From Pseudomonadota bacterium (GTDB lineage Bacteria > Pseudomonadota > Gammaproteobacteria > Burkholderiales > Burkholderiaceae_C), in NCBI GenBank assembly GCA_023387335.1, contig JAEWIF010000052.1, positions 186,001-250,000 of the forward strand: 64,000 nucleotides of DNA. The letters run 5' to 3'. Below are positions 48,303 to 57,015 of the stretch, one piece after another (the stretch's first letter is position 1; each line of letters opens with the position of its first letter). The translations under genes were made by a program, and so were the position numbers. The notes under the pieces are model-generated. The model had not been told where the DNA came from and searched no databases. It saw only the letters and a program-made list of their open reading frames with translations.

Positions 48303-48656
48303 CGCTTCGCGCGGGCTATGCAGCGGCTGTCCCACGGGCGGCGGCAACGGCGAACTGGTCTGCCAGTCGGTCACCGCCTCGGGCGGCGCGTACACCGGTG
48401 AGCCACAACGCCGTCGACCTGAGCTCGCGGCGCGGCTTCTACCTGGACATCCCGCTGGCCGGCGGCCGCGTCAACACCCAGGCGGCCCTCACCAACGGCG
48501 GCTCCCTGGTCGGCGGGCGTTGAACTGATTTAGTGCTTTAGCGCTGTCGCGACGCTTCCACAGGGGCAACCCCCGGGAACGGCCCCGGTTCTCCATTCCT
48601 AAGATGCGCTGCCCCATCCGAGGGCGAAGTCAAAAAATCTCAGGAGGGAGAACCCC
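48303..48656. other. 354-bp region with a gene remnant and the next promoter
   Basis: Bases 48322-48523 hold the pilY1-like remnant. The rest carries the leader of the next lipoprotein gene, with GGAGGG at 48643-48648. A partial dyad GGGAACGGCCCCGGTTCT sits near 48575-48595. Nothing else is apparent. Confidence 0.4.
48322..48523 (+). pseudogene. remnant resembling the C-terminal domain of pilus adhesin PilY1
   Basis: Two adjacent frames give one continuous piece of protein: in frame 1, SGCPTGGGNGELVCQSVTAS and GGAYT, then after a one-base shift near 48397, VSHNAVDLSSRRGFYLDIPL and GGRVNTQAALTNGGSLV, then a stop. The join and the pattern of R-G-x-Y-x-D-L/I-P followed by G-x-R-V-N are like the PilY1 C-terminal beta-propeller. 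Both ends are missing, so it is a decayed fragment, likely left by a deletion. No type IV pilus genes lie nearby. Identification rests on short similarity only. Confidence 0.4.
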
Positions 48657-49685
48657 ATGAAGAAGTGGAACCGACCGGCGGCCTGGCTGTCGGCGCTTGG
48701 CATGGCCATGGCCGTAGTGGCCTGCGGCGGTGGTGGCGGAGGCGGCGGCGGTGCCGGCACCGCGCTGACGTCGACGCAGGCGAACGCCCGCAACGGCGAC
48801 TACCAGATGTATGCGGCGGACGCCCGCGTCTACACGCTCAATCTCAATTTCGACACCGGTGCCTATCGCATCACGGGCAACGGCCTCGACAAGACCGGCG
48901 AGTTCAGCCTGAGCAATGCGGGCAAGGGCGAGTACGCCCTCGACACGGGAACCGCGACAGCCAGTCCCGGTTCGCCCCGCTTCCACCTGCTCGGCGACAC
49001 GCTGGTCGGCGGGTTCGCCCTGCCGGGCGGATCGGTGCCCTTCATCGCTTCGCGCTCGTTCCTGACCAGCCTCGCGGATGCGGCCGGGACCTACAACTTC
49101 CTGACGCGGGAGATCGTCACGGCCGGGACGAACGACAGCTCCATCTTCAGCGGCGAGATCCAGGCCGGGGGCACGCTCAGGTACTGCAACGACAGCACGG
49201 TCTACGCGATCGCGACCTGCCCGCCCGCGTCCATCGTGTCCGCCGCCGTGACGGTGCAGGGCGACGAGTTCCGCGCCGATACGGGCGCGGGGGTGATTCC
49301 CTTCCGCATCCTGAAGGTCGGGTCGTCCAAGGTGTTCGTCCGCGCCAGCGCCGGCACGGTCGCGGCTCGCCGGTTCTGGGTGGGCGTGCCGGCCGCGACG
49401 GCCTTCGCCGCGGCCAGCGACTTCGAAGGCCAGAACACCAAGGGCCAGTGGACGTTCGACTTCACTCTGGACACCACGACCTACAGCGCCAACTGGAATG
49501 AGCCGGGCGCCAACTTCATCGTCAATGGTGGGCCGGCCCTCACGGTCGTTCCCGGCCTCATCCGCATCACCACGTCGGGTGACGGCAACTTCTTCGCGAT
49601 GCGGACCGGCGAGCTGCTGGTGATCAGCAGCGCCCAGAACAACCCGGTCAATCCGGGCTATTTCGAATTCGCCGTCAAGCCCTGA
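48657..49685 (+). CDS. poly-glycine lipoprotein, beta-rich, unknown
   Basis: A 342-residue predicted lipoprotein. The leader ends AVVACG, with Cys23 followed by a nine-glycine tether. The mature domain is rich in beta strands with repeated patterns (YTLNLNFDTGAYRITGNGL, GTYNFLTREIV, GTLRYCNDSTVYAIATCP with two cysteines that could pair). It resembles outer-membrane-anchored beta-barrel or WG-like domains only in general character. No family is recognised. A strong GGAGGG precedes ATG 48657. It overlaps the convergent membrane gene by 11 bp. Confidence 0.65.
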   Translation: MKKWNRPAAWLSALGMAMAVVACGGGGGGGGGAGTALTSTQANARNGDYQMYAADARVYTLNLNFDTGAYRITGNGLDKTGEFSLSNAGKGEYALDTGTATASPGSPRFHLLGDTLVGGFALPGGSVPFIASRSFLTSLADAAGTYNFLTREIVTAGTNDSSIFSGEIQAGGTLRYCNDSTVYAIATCPPASIVSAAVTVQGDEFRADTGAGVIPFRILKVGSSKVFVRASAGTVAARRFWVGVPAATAFAAASDFEGQNTKGQWTFDFTLDTTTYSANWNEPGANFIVNGGPALTVVPGLIRITTSGDGNFFAMRTGELLVISSAQNNPVNPGYFEFAVKP

Positions 49686-50199
49686 CGCCGGCTTTCCGGA
49701 AGAACCACGCCGACGCCAGCCAAAGCGCGGCGAAGAACAGCGTGACCGGTCCCGCGGATCCCATGCCGGCAACGGCGGCGATCCCGGCGACCGCCACTTG
49801 AGCGACCGCCATCGCGACCAGCGCCCAGGCCATCCCGAGCGGACGAAGACGCGCGATGAGCGCGCCGACGACGCCCACCGCCAGCACGCCGTGGAACATC
49901 GCGTTGGCGGGGTTGTCCTCGCTGCCGATGATCCCCACGGCCGCGTTCGCCCACACCAGCACGAAGGCGGTGGCGAGCGCGATGGCCACCGCGGCCCGGT
50001 AGGCGCGATCGCCCGTCTTGCGGATCGCCAGTTCGTAGCTCGCGCCCACGCCGATCACCAACGCTCCCGCGAAAACGAAGTCCGCCAGGTCCCACTTCAC
50101 CTCGTCGGTGAACCGCATCGCGACCAGCGGCAGCAGCAACAACGCCACGCCGGCGCCCCAGCCCGCCAACCGCCACGGTGTCCAGATTCGTGAACGCAT
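49675..50199 (-). CDS. hypothetical membrane protein, five helices
   Basis: A 174-residue integral membrane protein with about five helices (LAGWGAGVALLLLPLVAM, LADFVFAGALVIGVGASYEL, AVAIALATAFVLVWANAAVGI, AMFHGVLAVGVVGALI, ALVAMAVAQVAVAGIAAVAG, VTLFFAALWLASAWFF). No domain name is evident. It starts at ATG 50199, 10 bp after the GDSL hydrolase gene on the same strand, and may be in its operon. Function unknown. Confidence 0.6.
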   Translation of the reverse strand: MRSRIWTPWRLAGWGAGVALLLLPLVAMRFTDEVKWDLADFVFAGALVIGVGASYELAIRKTGDRAYRAAVAIALATAFVLVWANAAVGIIGSEDNPANAMFHGVLAVGVVGALIARLRPLGMAWALVAMAVAQVAVAGIAAVAGMGSAGPVTLFFAALWLASAWFFRKAGVRA

Positions 50200-50209
50200 G
50201 GGCGGGAGC

Positions 50210-51418
50210 TTAGACGCCCCGGGCCGCCAGCGCTCGATTGACCGTGGACGCCAGCAGGCGGTGGCCCAGCGGCGTCGGATGGAAGCCGTCCGAGAACGCC
50301 CACGTCTTCCAAGCCGGCAAGGCCGCGTCGAGCGCGGCCGAGGTGCAGGTCTGCAGCGTCCACTCCGGCAACCCCACGGAGTTGGTGCCGGTCACGGGGC
50401 AGGCCGCGTGCGAGGCGTCGGTCAGGCCGAACTCGGAGGCGCGCGAGATCTGGTCGGCCACGGCCGTCCGCAGATCCACCAGCACCACGCGAGGATCGCT
50501 CCCGAGCCGCTCCTGCAGCCGCACGTTGAACGCATCGATCGCCGCCCGCACGGCATTGCGGGCGTTGTCGGCGTCGCCGGCGCCCTCCTCCTGCACCAGC
50601 CGCTCGAACGCCGAGCTGAAGCGCGGCGTGATCGTGAGGTCCGGCAGGTTGAGCACGGCCACTTTCGGGATCCCGTGGTCCAGCGCGTTGGTCGTGATCG
50701 AGTCGGCGAGCGCGTCGGCGGCTTCCTGCAGGTACAGGTTGGCGCTGCGCGCCAGGCTGTCGTCGCCGCGGATCGTGTCCAGCAGGTCGCCCGTTTCCAC
50801 GCGGCGCGCCAGGAAGGCGACGAAGGCGAGCGTCCCCGTGCGGCTGCCCACGCTGCCCAGGTAGCCCGCGGCGAGGTCGGATGCGTCGTTGGCGCCGCCT
50901 TCCACCAGCAGCAGGTCGCCCGCGCCGAAGCTGATCGCGGCGGCCGCGTCGACCAGCTGGTTGCGGATGTTGCGCGGCCCGTCGCCGTCGAGGATGCGTC
51001 CGCCGCCCACCGCGAAGTTGGTGCAGCCCGAGTCGCCGCGCGGCACGATGCCCGCGCCGCCGTCGATGTAGTGGCTGCAGCCGGCGGCCAGGCCGTGCGC
51101 GGTGGCCACCAGCTCCGGCAGCACGGGAAAGCCGACCGCGTTCGACGCGTCCTGCACCGTGAACTTGAAGCCGAAGGTGCCCACGTCGGCGAGGCTGTCG
51201 CCCGCGACGATGAGGCGCGACACGCCGGTCAGCAGGGACGCTGAAGCGGCGGGCGCGGCGGCGGGGCCCGGCGTCGTCACGGGCACGGGGTCCGCGGTCG
51301 CCGATGCCGTGCCCACCGCCGGATCGCCGCCACCCCCACCGCCGCCGCAAGCGGTGAACAGCAACGCTCCCACGCAGCCGGCCAGAAGGCGGCTGGGATG
51401 GCTGATCGTGATCGCCAT
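50210..51418 (-). CDS. SGNH/GDSL-hydrolase lipoprotein
   Basis: A 402-residue exported esterase. A leader ending FTACG, then a seven-glycine tether, then a low-complexity Pro/Ala linker (residues 34-62), then a GDSL domain: LIVAGDSLADVG with the nucleophilic Ser (block I), TNFAVGGGRI (block II Gly), GANDASD (block III Asn-Asp) and DGFHPTPLGHRLLA with the catalytic Asp-x-x-His (block V). It should hydrolyse esters of acetylated glycans or lipids at the cell surface. The Shine-Dalgarno sequence GGGGAG lies about 8 nt before ATG 51418. Confidence 0.85.
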   Translation of the reverse strand: MAITISHPSRLLAGCVGALLFTACGGGGGGGDPAVGTASATADPVPVTTPGPAAAPAASASLLTGVSRLIVAGDSLADVGTFGFKFTVQDASNAVGFPVLPELVATAHGLAAGCSHYIDGGAGIVPRGDSGCTNFAVGGGRILDGDGPRNIRNQLVDAAAAISFGAGDLLLVEGGANDASDLAAGYLGSVGSRTGTLAFVAFLARRVETGDLLDTIRGDDSLARSANLYLQEAADALADSITTNALDHGIPKVAVLNLPDLTITPRFSSAFERLVQEEGAGDADNARNAVRAAIDAFNVRLQERLGSDPRVVLVDLRTAVADQISRASEFGLTDASHAACPVTGTNSVGLPEWTLQTCTSAALDAALPAWKTWAFSDGFHPTPLGHRLLASTVNRALAARGV

Positions 51419-51538
51419 GTCGTGCTCCCCCCATCCATGCACCGGATCGGCGCGGTTGCAGGATAGGAGGAGCTGCCGCGAGTGGCCAACGCGGCAATCA
51501 AGTGTTTCACCGGCCGGGCTGGCGCGATGTCCCCATCG

Positions 51539-51556
51539 ATATGATGGCCATCATAT
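51539..51556. promoter_or_regulatory. 18-bp palindrome, operator of the TetR gene
   Basis: ATATGATGGCCATCATAT is a perfect palindrome that overlaps the TetR start codon (ATG 51555). A near-copy, ATATGACGACCATCATAT, lies before the SDR gene. Two such sites flanking one regulator gene are strong evidence for autorepression. Confidence 0.85.
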
Positions 51557-52169
51557 GAGCGTAATCTCCACGCCCATGGACACCGCGCCTTCCGCCAGCC
51601 GCAAGCAGCTGACCCACGACCGCATCCTCGACACCGCCGCGCGCGTGCTGCGCAAGAGCGGCTTCGGCGGCGTGGGCGTCGCGGACATCATGAAGCGGGT
51701 CGGCCTCACGCACGGCGGCTTCTACGCGCACTTCGCCTCGCGCGACGCGCTGCTGGCCGAGGCGCTGGACCGCGCCGGCCAGGACAGCCAGGCGCGGCTG
51801 CAGCGGTCGCTCGCCACGGCCGAGGCCAGGTCGCACAGCAACTTGCGCGCGCTGGTGGAAAGCTATCTCGCCGACCGTCACCTGGAGTCGCCGGAGAGCG
51901 GCTGTCCCGTGGCCGCGTTGGCGTCCGAGCTGCCGCGGCAATCCGACGCCGTGCGCGCGGCCGGGGCGGCCCGAATCGCGTCGCTGGTCGCGGCGGTGCA
52001 GGACGTGCTGCCGCCGGGCAGCACCGCCGAGACGGCCGGCATCGTCGCTTCGCAGCTGGTCGGCGCATTGCAGATCGCCCGCACGCTGGGCCACAACGCG
52101 CGCGGCAAGCGCCACCTGGCGGCGTCGCGCAAGTTCCTGCTGGAGCAATTCGATTCTCGGCGGCCGTAG
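51555..52169 (+). CDS. TetR/AcrR-family repressor
   Basis: A 204-residue TetR regulator. The N-terminal helix-turn-helix spans about residues 18-65 (LTHDRILDTAARVLRKSGFGGVGVADIMKRVGLTHGGFYAHFASRDALLAEAL), the last part being the recognition helix. The C-terminal ligand domain has SPESGCPVAALASELPRQSD. ATG 51555 is used; MDTAPSAS at 51576 is an alternative and would place the palindrome in the leader rather than over the start. It directs an SDR/MATE operon starting 81 bp downstream and probably autoregulates through the palindromes. Confidence 0.9.
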   Translation: MSVISTPMDTAPSASRKQLTHDRILDTAARVLRKSGFGGVGVADIMKRVGLTHGGFYAHFASRDALLAEALDRAGQDSQARLQRSLATAEARSHSNLRALVESYLADRHLESPESGCPVAALASELPRQSDAVRAAGAARIASLVAAVQDVLPPGSTAETAGIVASQLVGALQIARTLGHNARGKRHLAASRKFLLEQFDSRRP

Positions 52170-52218
52170 CGCCGCTGATTCCGCCAACGCCTCACCGTGT
52201 TTCTTCTTCGCCGGTCGA

Positions 52219-52236
52219 TATGACGACCATCATATG
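52219..52236. promoter_or_regulatory. near-palindromic TetR operator before the SDR gene
   Basis: ATATGACGACCATCATAT differs from the perfect 18-bp operator at 51539-51556 in only two positions, and both are preceded by CG. It lies 14 bp before ATG 52251, over the ribosome-binding region, suggesting repression of SDR/MATE. Confidence 0.8.
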
Positions 52237-52250
52237 AACAGGAGCTTTTC

Positions 52251-52952
52251 ATGCAACTCGCCAACGCCGTCGTCCTGATCACCGGAGCCAACCGCGGCAT
52301 CGGGCAAGCCTTCGCCCGCGAGGCGCTGGCCCGCGGCGCGCGCCGCGTCTATGCCGCCGCGCGCGACCCGGGCAGCGTCAAGCTGCCGGACGTGCTGCCG
52401 ATCCAGCTGGACGTGACCGACCCCGGGCAGGTGGCGCGAGCCGCGCGCGAGTGCCGCGACGTCACGCTTCTCATCAACAACGCCGGCGTGGCCGAAACCG
52501 GCGGCTTCCTGCAGGACCACGCGCTCGAGTCCGCGCGACGCCAGCTGGACGTGAACTTCTTCGGCATGCTGCGCACCACCCAGGCTTTCGCGCCGGTGCT
52601 CGCGGCCAACGGCGGCGGCGCGCTGCTCAACGTGCTGTCGATCGCCAGCTGGATCAATCGTCCCCTGCTCGGCACGTACGGCGCCACCAAGTCGGCGGCC
52701 TGGGCGCTGACCAACGGGCTGCGGCACGAGCTGCGCGCGCAGGGCACGCAGGTGACCGCGCTGCACATGGGCTTCGTCGACACCGATCTCACGCGCGGCA
52801 TCGAGATGCCGAAATCCACGCCGGAAGCGATCGTGCGCGAGGCCTTCGACGGCCTGGAAACGGGCGTGGAAGAAGTGCTGGCCGACCTGGCCACCCAGCA
52901 GGTCAGGCAGTCCCTCTCCACGGCGGCGCCGGCCTACCTGGCCGCGGCATGA
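52251..52952 (+). CDS. short-chain dehydrogenase/reductase
   Basis: A 233-residue classical SDR. The cofactor-binding GANRGIG near residue 12, INNAG near residue 78, and the catalytic triad Ser130 (LSIAS), Tyr143 and Lys147 (TYGATKSAAWALTNGLRHEL) are all present. It oxidises or reduces an alcohol/ketone with NAD(P). AGGAG lies 8 nt before ATG 52251. It is controlled by the upstream TetR and coupled to the MATE gene (ATGA). Its substrate may be the compound the transporter exports. Confidence 0.9.
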   Translation: MQLANAVVLITGANRGIGQAFAREALARGARRVYAAARDPGSVKLPDVLPIQLDVTDPGQVARAARECRDVTLLINNAGVAETGGFLQDHALESARRQLDVNFFGMLRTTQAFAPVLAANGGGALLNVLSIASWINRPLLGTYGATKSAAWALTNGLRHELRAQGTQVTALHMGFVDTDLTRGIEMPKSTPEAIVREAFDGLETGVEEVLADLATQQVRQSLSTAAPAYLAAA

Positions 52953-54343
52953 GCGCCGCCGCCGCTTCGCCCGCCACGCAGCGGATGCTGCGCGGCCCCG
53001 TGCTGCCCACGCTGCTGCGCCTGGCCACGCCCAACGTGCTGGGCCTGTTCGCCAACACCGTGGTGATCGGCTTCGACGGCTACATCGTCGGCCGGCTCGG
53101 CGCCGACGCGCTGGCCGGCGTCGCGGTGGTGCTGCCGCTGGCCATGCTGATGCTGCAGATGTCCGCCGGCGGCCTCGGCGGCAGCACCACGGCGATCGTG
53201 GCGCGCGCACTGGGCGCCGGCGATGCGCCCCAGGCCACTCGGCTCGCGCAGCACGCGCTGCTGGTCGGGCTGGCCGCGTCGCTGCTGTTCACGCTGGTCG
53301 CGTCCAGCCCGGCGCTGTACGCGGCCATGGGCGCGCGCGAACGCGTGCTGGACCACGCGGCCAGCTACGCGGCCGTGCTCTTCGCGGGCGCCATCGCGAT
53401 CTGGTCGGTGAACGTGCTCGCCGGCGTCGCACGCGGCACCGGCCAGATGGGTGCGGCCGCGCTCGCGCTGGTCGCCACCACCGCCATGCACCTGGTGCTG
53501 TGCCCGACGCTGGTGTTCGGCGCGGGACCGTTGCCGCCGCTCGGCGTCGCGGGCGCGGCCGCGAGCACGGTCACGTGCAACGCCGTCTCGGCCCTGGCGC
53601 TGCTCGCCTGGCTGTCGCGGCGCGGCCAGCCCGTGCGCCTGCTGGGCGCGCGCTGGCAGCTGCACAGGAGCGCCTTCGGCCGCATCCTCGGCCTGGCCCT
53701 GCCCTCCTCCGGCAGCTCGATCCTGAGCAACGCGTCGATCGGCCTCGCCACCGCGTACGTGGGCACCTTCGGCAGCGTGGCCGTGGCGGCCTACGGCATC
53801 GCGGCGCGGCTGGAGTACATCCTGGTGCCGATCGCCTTCGGCATCGGCAGCGCGCTCACGGCCATGGTGGCGACCAACCTCGGCGCGCGGGAGGGCGAGC
53901 GCGCCAAGCGGATCGCCTGGACCGGCGCGGGCCTGGTGTGCGCGATCACCGGCCTCATCGGGCTCGCCGCGGCCGCCTGGCCGCAGGCGTGGATGGCCCT
54001 GTTCAGCGCCGACGCGCAAGTGCAGGCGGCGGGCAGCGCCTACCTGCGCATCGTCGGCGGCTGCTACGGCTTCTTCGGGCTGGGACTCGCGCTGTTCTTC
54101 GCGTCGCAGGGCGCGGGACGGCTCGCCTGGCCCTTGATCGCGAGCACGGGGCGGCTGCTGGTGGTGGCCGTCGGCGGATGGTTCGCGGTGCACGCGGCGG
54201 GCGGCTCGCCGCAGGCGCTCTACGCGGTCATCGCGCTGAGCTTGTTCGTGATGGGCGCGGGCCTCGCGCTGGCGATCCGTTTAACGGACTGGGGCTCGAC
54301 CGAGCGCCGGGCAGAAGGCAACGCGGCGCTTCGCGCGTCCTAG
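52949..54343 (+). CDS. MATE-family efflux transporter
   Basis: A 464-residue, twelve-helix multidrug and toxin extrusion protein. The first bundle begins VLPTLLRLATPNVLGLFANTVVIGFDGYIVGRLG, with GGLGGSTTAIVARALGAGD, and the second includes FGRILGLALPSSGSSILSNASIGLATAYVG. MATE proteins extrude cationic drugs with H+ or Na+. It overlaps SDR by 4 bp and is the last gene of the TetR-SDR-MATE module. The substrate is not known. Confidence 0.9.
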   Translation: MSAAAASPATQRMLRGPVLPTLLRLATPNVLGLFANTVVIGFDGYIVGRLGADALAGVAVVLPLAMLMLQMSAGGLGGSTTAIVARALGAGDAPQATRLAQHALLVGLAASLLFTLVASSPALYAAMGARERVLDHAASYAAVLFAGAIAIWSVNVLAGVARGTGQMGAAALALVATTAMHLVLCPTLVFGAGPLPPLGVAGAAASTVTCNAVSALALLAWLSRRGQPVRLLGARWQLHRSAFGRILGLALPSSGSSILSNASIGLATAYVGTFGSVAVAAYGIAARLEYILVPIAFGIGSALTAMVATNLGAREGERAKRIAWTGAGLVCAITGLIGLAAAAWPQAWMALFSADAQVQAAGSAYLRIVGGCYGFFGLGLALFFASQGAGRLAWPLIASTGRLLVVAVGGWFAVHAAGGSPQALYAVIALSLFVMGAGLALAIRLTDWGSTERRAEGNAALRAS

Positions 54344-54423
54344 CTGAGCGGCGCCGCGGCGATTGCCTTTGCCGCACCGCGATCCATACTTGATCGCGTG
54401 TCCACCTCGTCCAGGAGGGCGCC

Positions 54424-55926
54424 ATGCCTGCTCAGCAAGCCGCCACCAAGACGGGCGCCGTCTCGATCGCGCCCGGCAGCTACCGCGTCGACCGGCCCGT
54501 CAAGCCGCGCGACGTCATCTCGCTGATCGAGGACACCGGCATCCAGGTGGTCGACCTGAAGTTCACCGACCTGCCGGGCCAGTGGCAGCACTTCTCGATC
54601 ACGCTGCCCGAGGTGAACGAGGGCCTGTTCAGCGAGGGCATCGGCTTCGACGGCTCGTCGATCCGCGGCTTCCAGGAGATCCACGAGTCGGACATGCTGC
54701 TCAAGCCCGACCCGGCCACGGCCTTCGTCGATCCGGTGTGCTCGATGCCGACGCTCTCGATGATCTGCGACGTGCACGACCCCGTGCTCGGCACGGCGTA
54801 CTCGCGCGATCCGCGCCACATCGCCCGCAAGGCCGAGCTGCACCTGAAGAACAGCGGCATCGCCCAGACCTGCTACTTCGGCCCCGAGCTGGAGTTCTTC
54901 ATCTTCGATTCGATCCGCTTCGGCCAGGACGAGCACAGCGGCTACTACCACGTCGAATCGGCCGAGGCCGCGTGGAACACGGGCGCCGACGAGGGCGCGT
55001 ACCGCGGCGGCAACCTGGGCTACAAGTCGCGCTACAAGGAAGGCTACTTCCCCGTGCCGCCGCAGGACACGCTGCAGGACATCCGCTCGGAGATCGTGCT
55101 GGCGCTGATGCAGGCCGGCATCCAGGTGGAGATCCACCACCACGAGGTGGCCACCGCGGGACAGAACGAGATCGACATGAAGTTCACGACGCTCACGCGG
55201 ATGGCGGACAACGTGATGATCTACAAGTACGTCTGCAAGAACGTCGCGCGCTGCCACGGCAAGGTGGCCACCTTCATGCCCAAGCCGATCTTCTCGGACA
55301 ACGCGAGCGGCATGCACTGCCACCAGAGCCTGTGGAATGGCGAGAAGAACCTCTTCTACGACGCGGAAGGCTGGGCCCTCACCTCGCAGGCCTGCCGCTG
55401 GTACATCGGCGGGCTGCTCAAGCACGCACCCGCGCTGATGGCCTTCTGCGCGCCTTCCACCAACTCGTACAAGCGGCTGGTGCCGGGCTACGAGGCGCCG
55501 GTCAACCTGGCGATGTCGCAGCGCAATCGATCCGCGGCCGCGCGCATCCCGATGTACTCGTCGTCGCCGAATGCGAAGCGGGTGGAGTTCCGCTGCCCCG
55601 ATCCGTCGGCGAATGCGTACCTGGCCTTCGCGGCGATGCTGATGGCGGGCCTCGACGGCATCGCGAACAAGACGGAACCGGGCGATCCGCTCGACAAGAA
55701 CATCTACGACCTGCCGCCGGAGGAAGCGAAGGACATCCGCCAGGTGCCGGGGTCGCTGCAGGAGTCGCTCGCGGCGCTGGAGAAGGACCAGGCTTTTCTG
55801 TTGAGCGGGGATGTGTTCACGCGGGACGTGATCGATACGTGGATCGACTACAAGCGGACGAAGGAAATCGATCCGGTGCGGCTGCGGCCGCACCCGTGGG
55901 AGTTCCAGTTGTACTTCGATGTCTGA
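54424..55926 (+). CDS. glnA: glutamine synthetase type I
   Basis: A 500-residue GS-I. Motifs: the beta-grasp SLIEDTGIQVVDLKFTDLPGQWQHF and GFDGSSIRGF; GPELEFFIFD; the metal-site HHHEVATAGQNEIDMKF; MPKPIFSDNASGMHCHQSLW; VNLAMSQRNRSAAARIPMY; VEFRCPDPSANAYLAF; and NIYDLPPEEAKD, in which the Tyr is where GlnE adenylylates. It makes glutamine from glutamate, ammonium and ATP. It differs from the usual Burkholderiales glnA start and lies without glnK/ntrBC, so it may be a second isoform. The upstream gap is 80 bp. No PII-site gene is nearby. Confidence 0.94.
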   Translation: MPAQQAATKTGAVSIAPGSYRVDRPVKPRDVISLIEDTGIQVVDLKFTDLPGQWQHFSITLPEVNEGLFSEGIGFDGSSIRGFQEIHESDMLLKPDPATAFVDPVCSMPTLSMICDVHDPVLGTAYSRDPRHIARKAELHLKNSGIAQTCYFGPELEFFIFDSIRFGQDEHSGYYHVESAEAAWNTGADEGAYRGGNLGYKSRYKEGYFPVPPQDTLQDIRSEIVLALMQAGIQVEIHHHEVATAGQNEIDMKFTTLTRMADNVMIYKYVCKNVARCHGKVATFMPKPIFSDNASGMHCHQSLWNGEKNLFYDAEGWALTSQACRWYIGGLLKHAPALMAFCAPSTNSYKRLVPGYEAPVNLAMSQRNRSAAARIPMYSSSPNAKRVEFRCPDPSANAYLAFAAMLMAGLDGIANKTEPGDPLDKNIYDLPPEEAKDIRQVPGSLQESLAALEKDQAFLLSGDVFTRDVIDTWIDYKRTKEIDPVRLRPHPWEFQLYFDV

Positions 55927-55950
55927 CGAAGGGCTCGCGCCCTCCGTTCG

Positions 55951-56931
55951 TCAGTCGATCTGGATCTTCAGGTCGCGGATCAGCCCACCCCAGATCCGCG
56001 CCTCGGTTTCGGCGCGCTTCTGGATGTCGGCGGGCGTGCCGGGGATGGGGAACAGGAACTGGTCGACCAGCTTCTGCTTCATCGCCGGGTCGGCCAGGAA
56101 GCGGTTGACCGAAGCCGCGAGTTTCTGCGTGGCACCCGCGTCCATCTTCGCGGGACCGACCAGCGCGTACCAGCCCGGCAGCGCGGGCACGTTGGGCGTC
56201 AGCTCCTTCAGGAGCGGCAGCTCGGGCAGCTGCGGCGAGCGCGTCTCGCCGGACTGCGCCAGGCCGACCACCTTGCCGGCCTTGATCTGCGCCAGACCGG
56301 TGGCGGTGGTGACCGTCATGACGTCGGCTTCGCCGGACACCACGGCCATCAGGGCCGGGCCCGAGCTCTTGTAGGGGATGTGGCGCAGCTTGAAGCCCGA
56401 GCGCAGGCCGATCATCTCGGTGTACAGGTGCGTCGAGTTGCCCAGGCCGGCGCTCGCGAAGGTGAGGCCCTCGGGCTGCGCCTTGGCGCGCTTGACCAGC
56501 TCATCCCACGACTTGATGCCGCTGTTCGTGCTGGCGACCAGCACGAAGCCGGCGTCCGCCACCGGCGCGACGAAGGTGAAGTCCTTCAGCGGGTCGTACG
56601 GCACGTTCTTGTAGAGGAACTGGTTGAAGCTCACCAGCGACACGCTGGTGAGCAGCACCGTGTAGCCGTCGGGCTGCTCGCGCTGCACCAGCTGCGACGC
56701 GATGATGCCGTTGGCGCCCGGCTTGTTGTCCACCACCACCGACTGCTTCAGGTCCTTGGACATGAAGTCGGCCAGCATGCGGCCGACCACGTCGGCGCCG
56801 GAACCCGGGGCCTGCGGGATCACCAGCTTGATGGGTCGCGTGGGGAAGTCCTGCGCGGCCGCGACGCCGCAGGTGGAAGCGAGGACGAAGGAAGCAAGGG
56901 AGCCGAGAACAAGGCGACGCGTCGAGCGCAT
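55951..56931 (-). CDS. Bug-family receptor
   Basis: A 326-residue exported carboxylate receptor. The leader is RSTRRLVLGSLASFVLASTCGVAAAQ, then FPTRPIKLVIPQAPGSGADVVGRML, DNKPGANGIIAS, SAGLGNSTHLYTEM, HIPYKSSGPALMAVVSGEADV, and the C-terminal FPIPGTPADIQKRA. ATG 56931 was chosen; the 14-residue upstream extension is not homologous. It is convergent with glnA and divergent from the CocE-family hydrolase, 84 bp away. Its substrate may be linked to that hydrolase's product. Confidence 0.87.
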   Translation of the reverse strand: MRSTRRLVLGSLASFVLASTCGVAAAQDFPTRPIKLVIPQAPGSGADVVGRMLADFMSKDLKQSVVVDNKPGANGIIASQLVQREQPDGYTVLLTSVSLVSFNQFLYKNVPYDPLKDFTFVAPVADAGFVLVASTNSGIKSWDELVKRAKAQPEGLTFASAGLGNSTHLYTEMIGLRSGFKLRHIPYKSSGPALMAVVSGEADVMTVTTATGLAQIKAGKVVGLAQSGETRSPQLPELPLLKELTPNVPALPGWYALVGPAKMDAGATQKLAASVNRFLADPAMKQKLVDQFLFPIPGTPADIQKRAETEARIWGGLIRDLKIQID

Positions 56932-57015
56932 GATGAGGTTCCAGTGGGTGATGCGAGGTGCCGGCTGGCACAATGACCGCGCCCCAGTTTAAGCGTCCCC
57001 ACCTGCTGCGAACCA

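Noticed and set aside
46544..48321. Plus-strand long frame through the hydratase and LysR region
   Set aside because: It is a shadow of the minus-strand crotonase and the plus-strand LysR gene. Only its last 42 residues matter, as part of the pilY1-like remnant.
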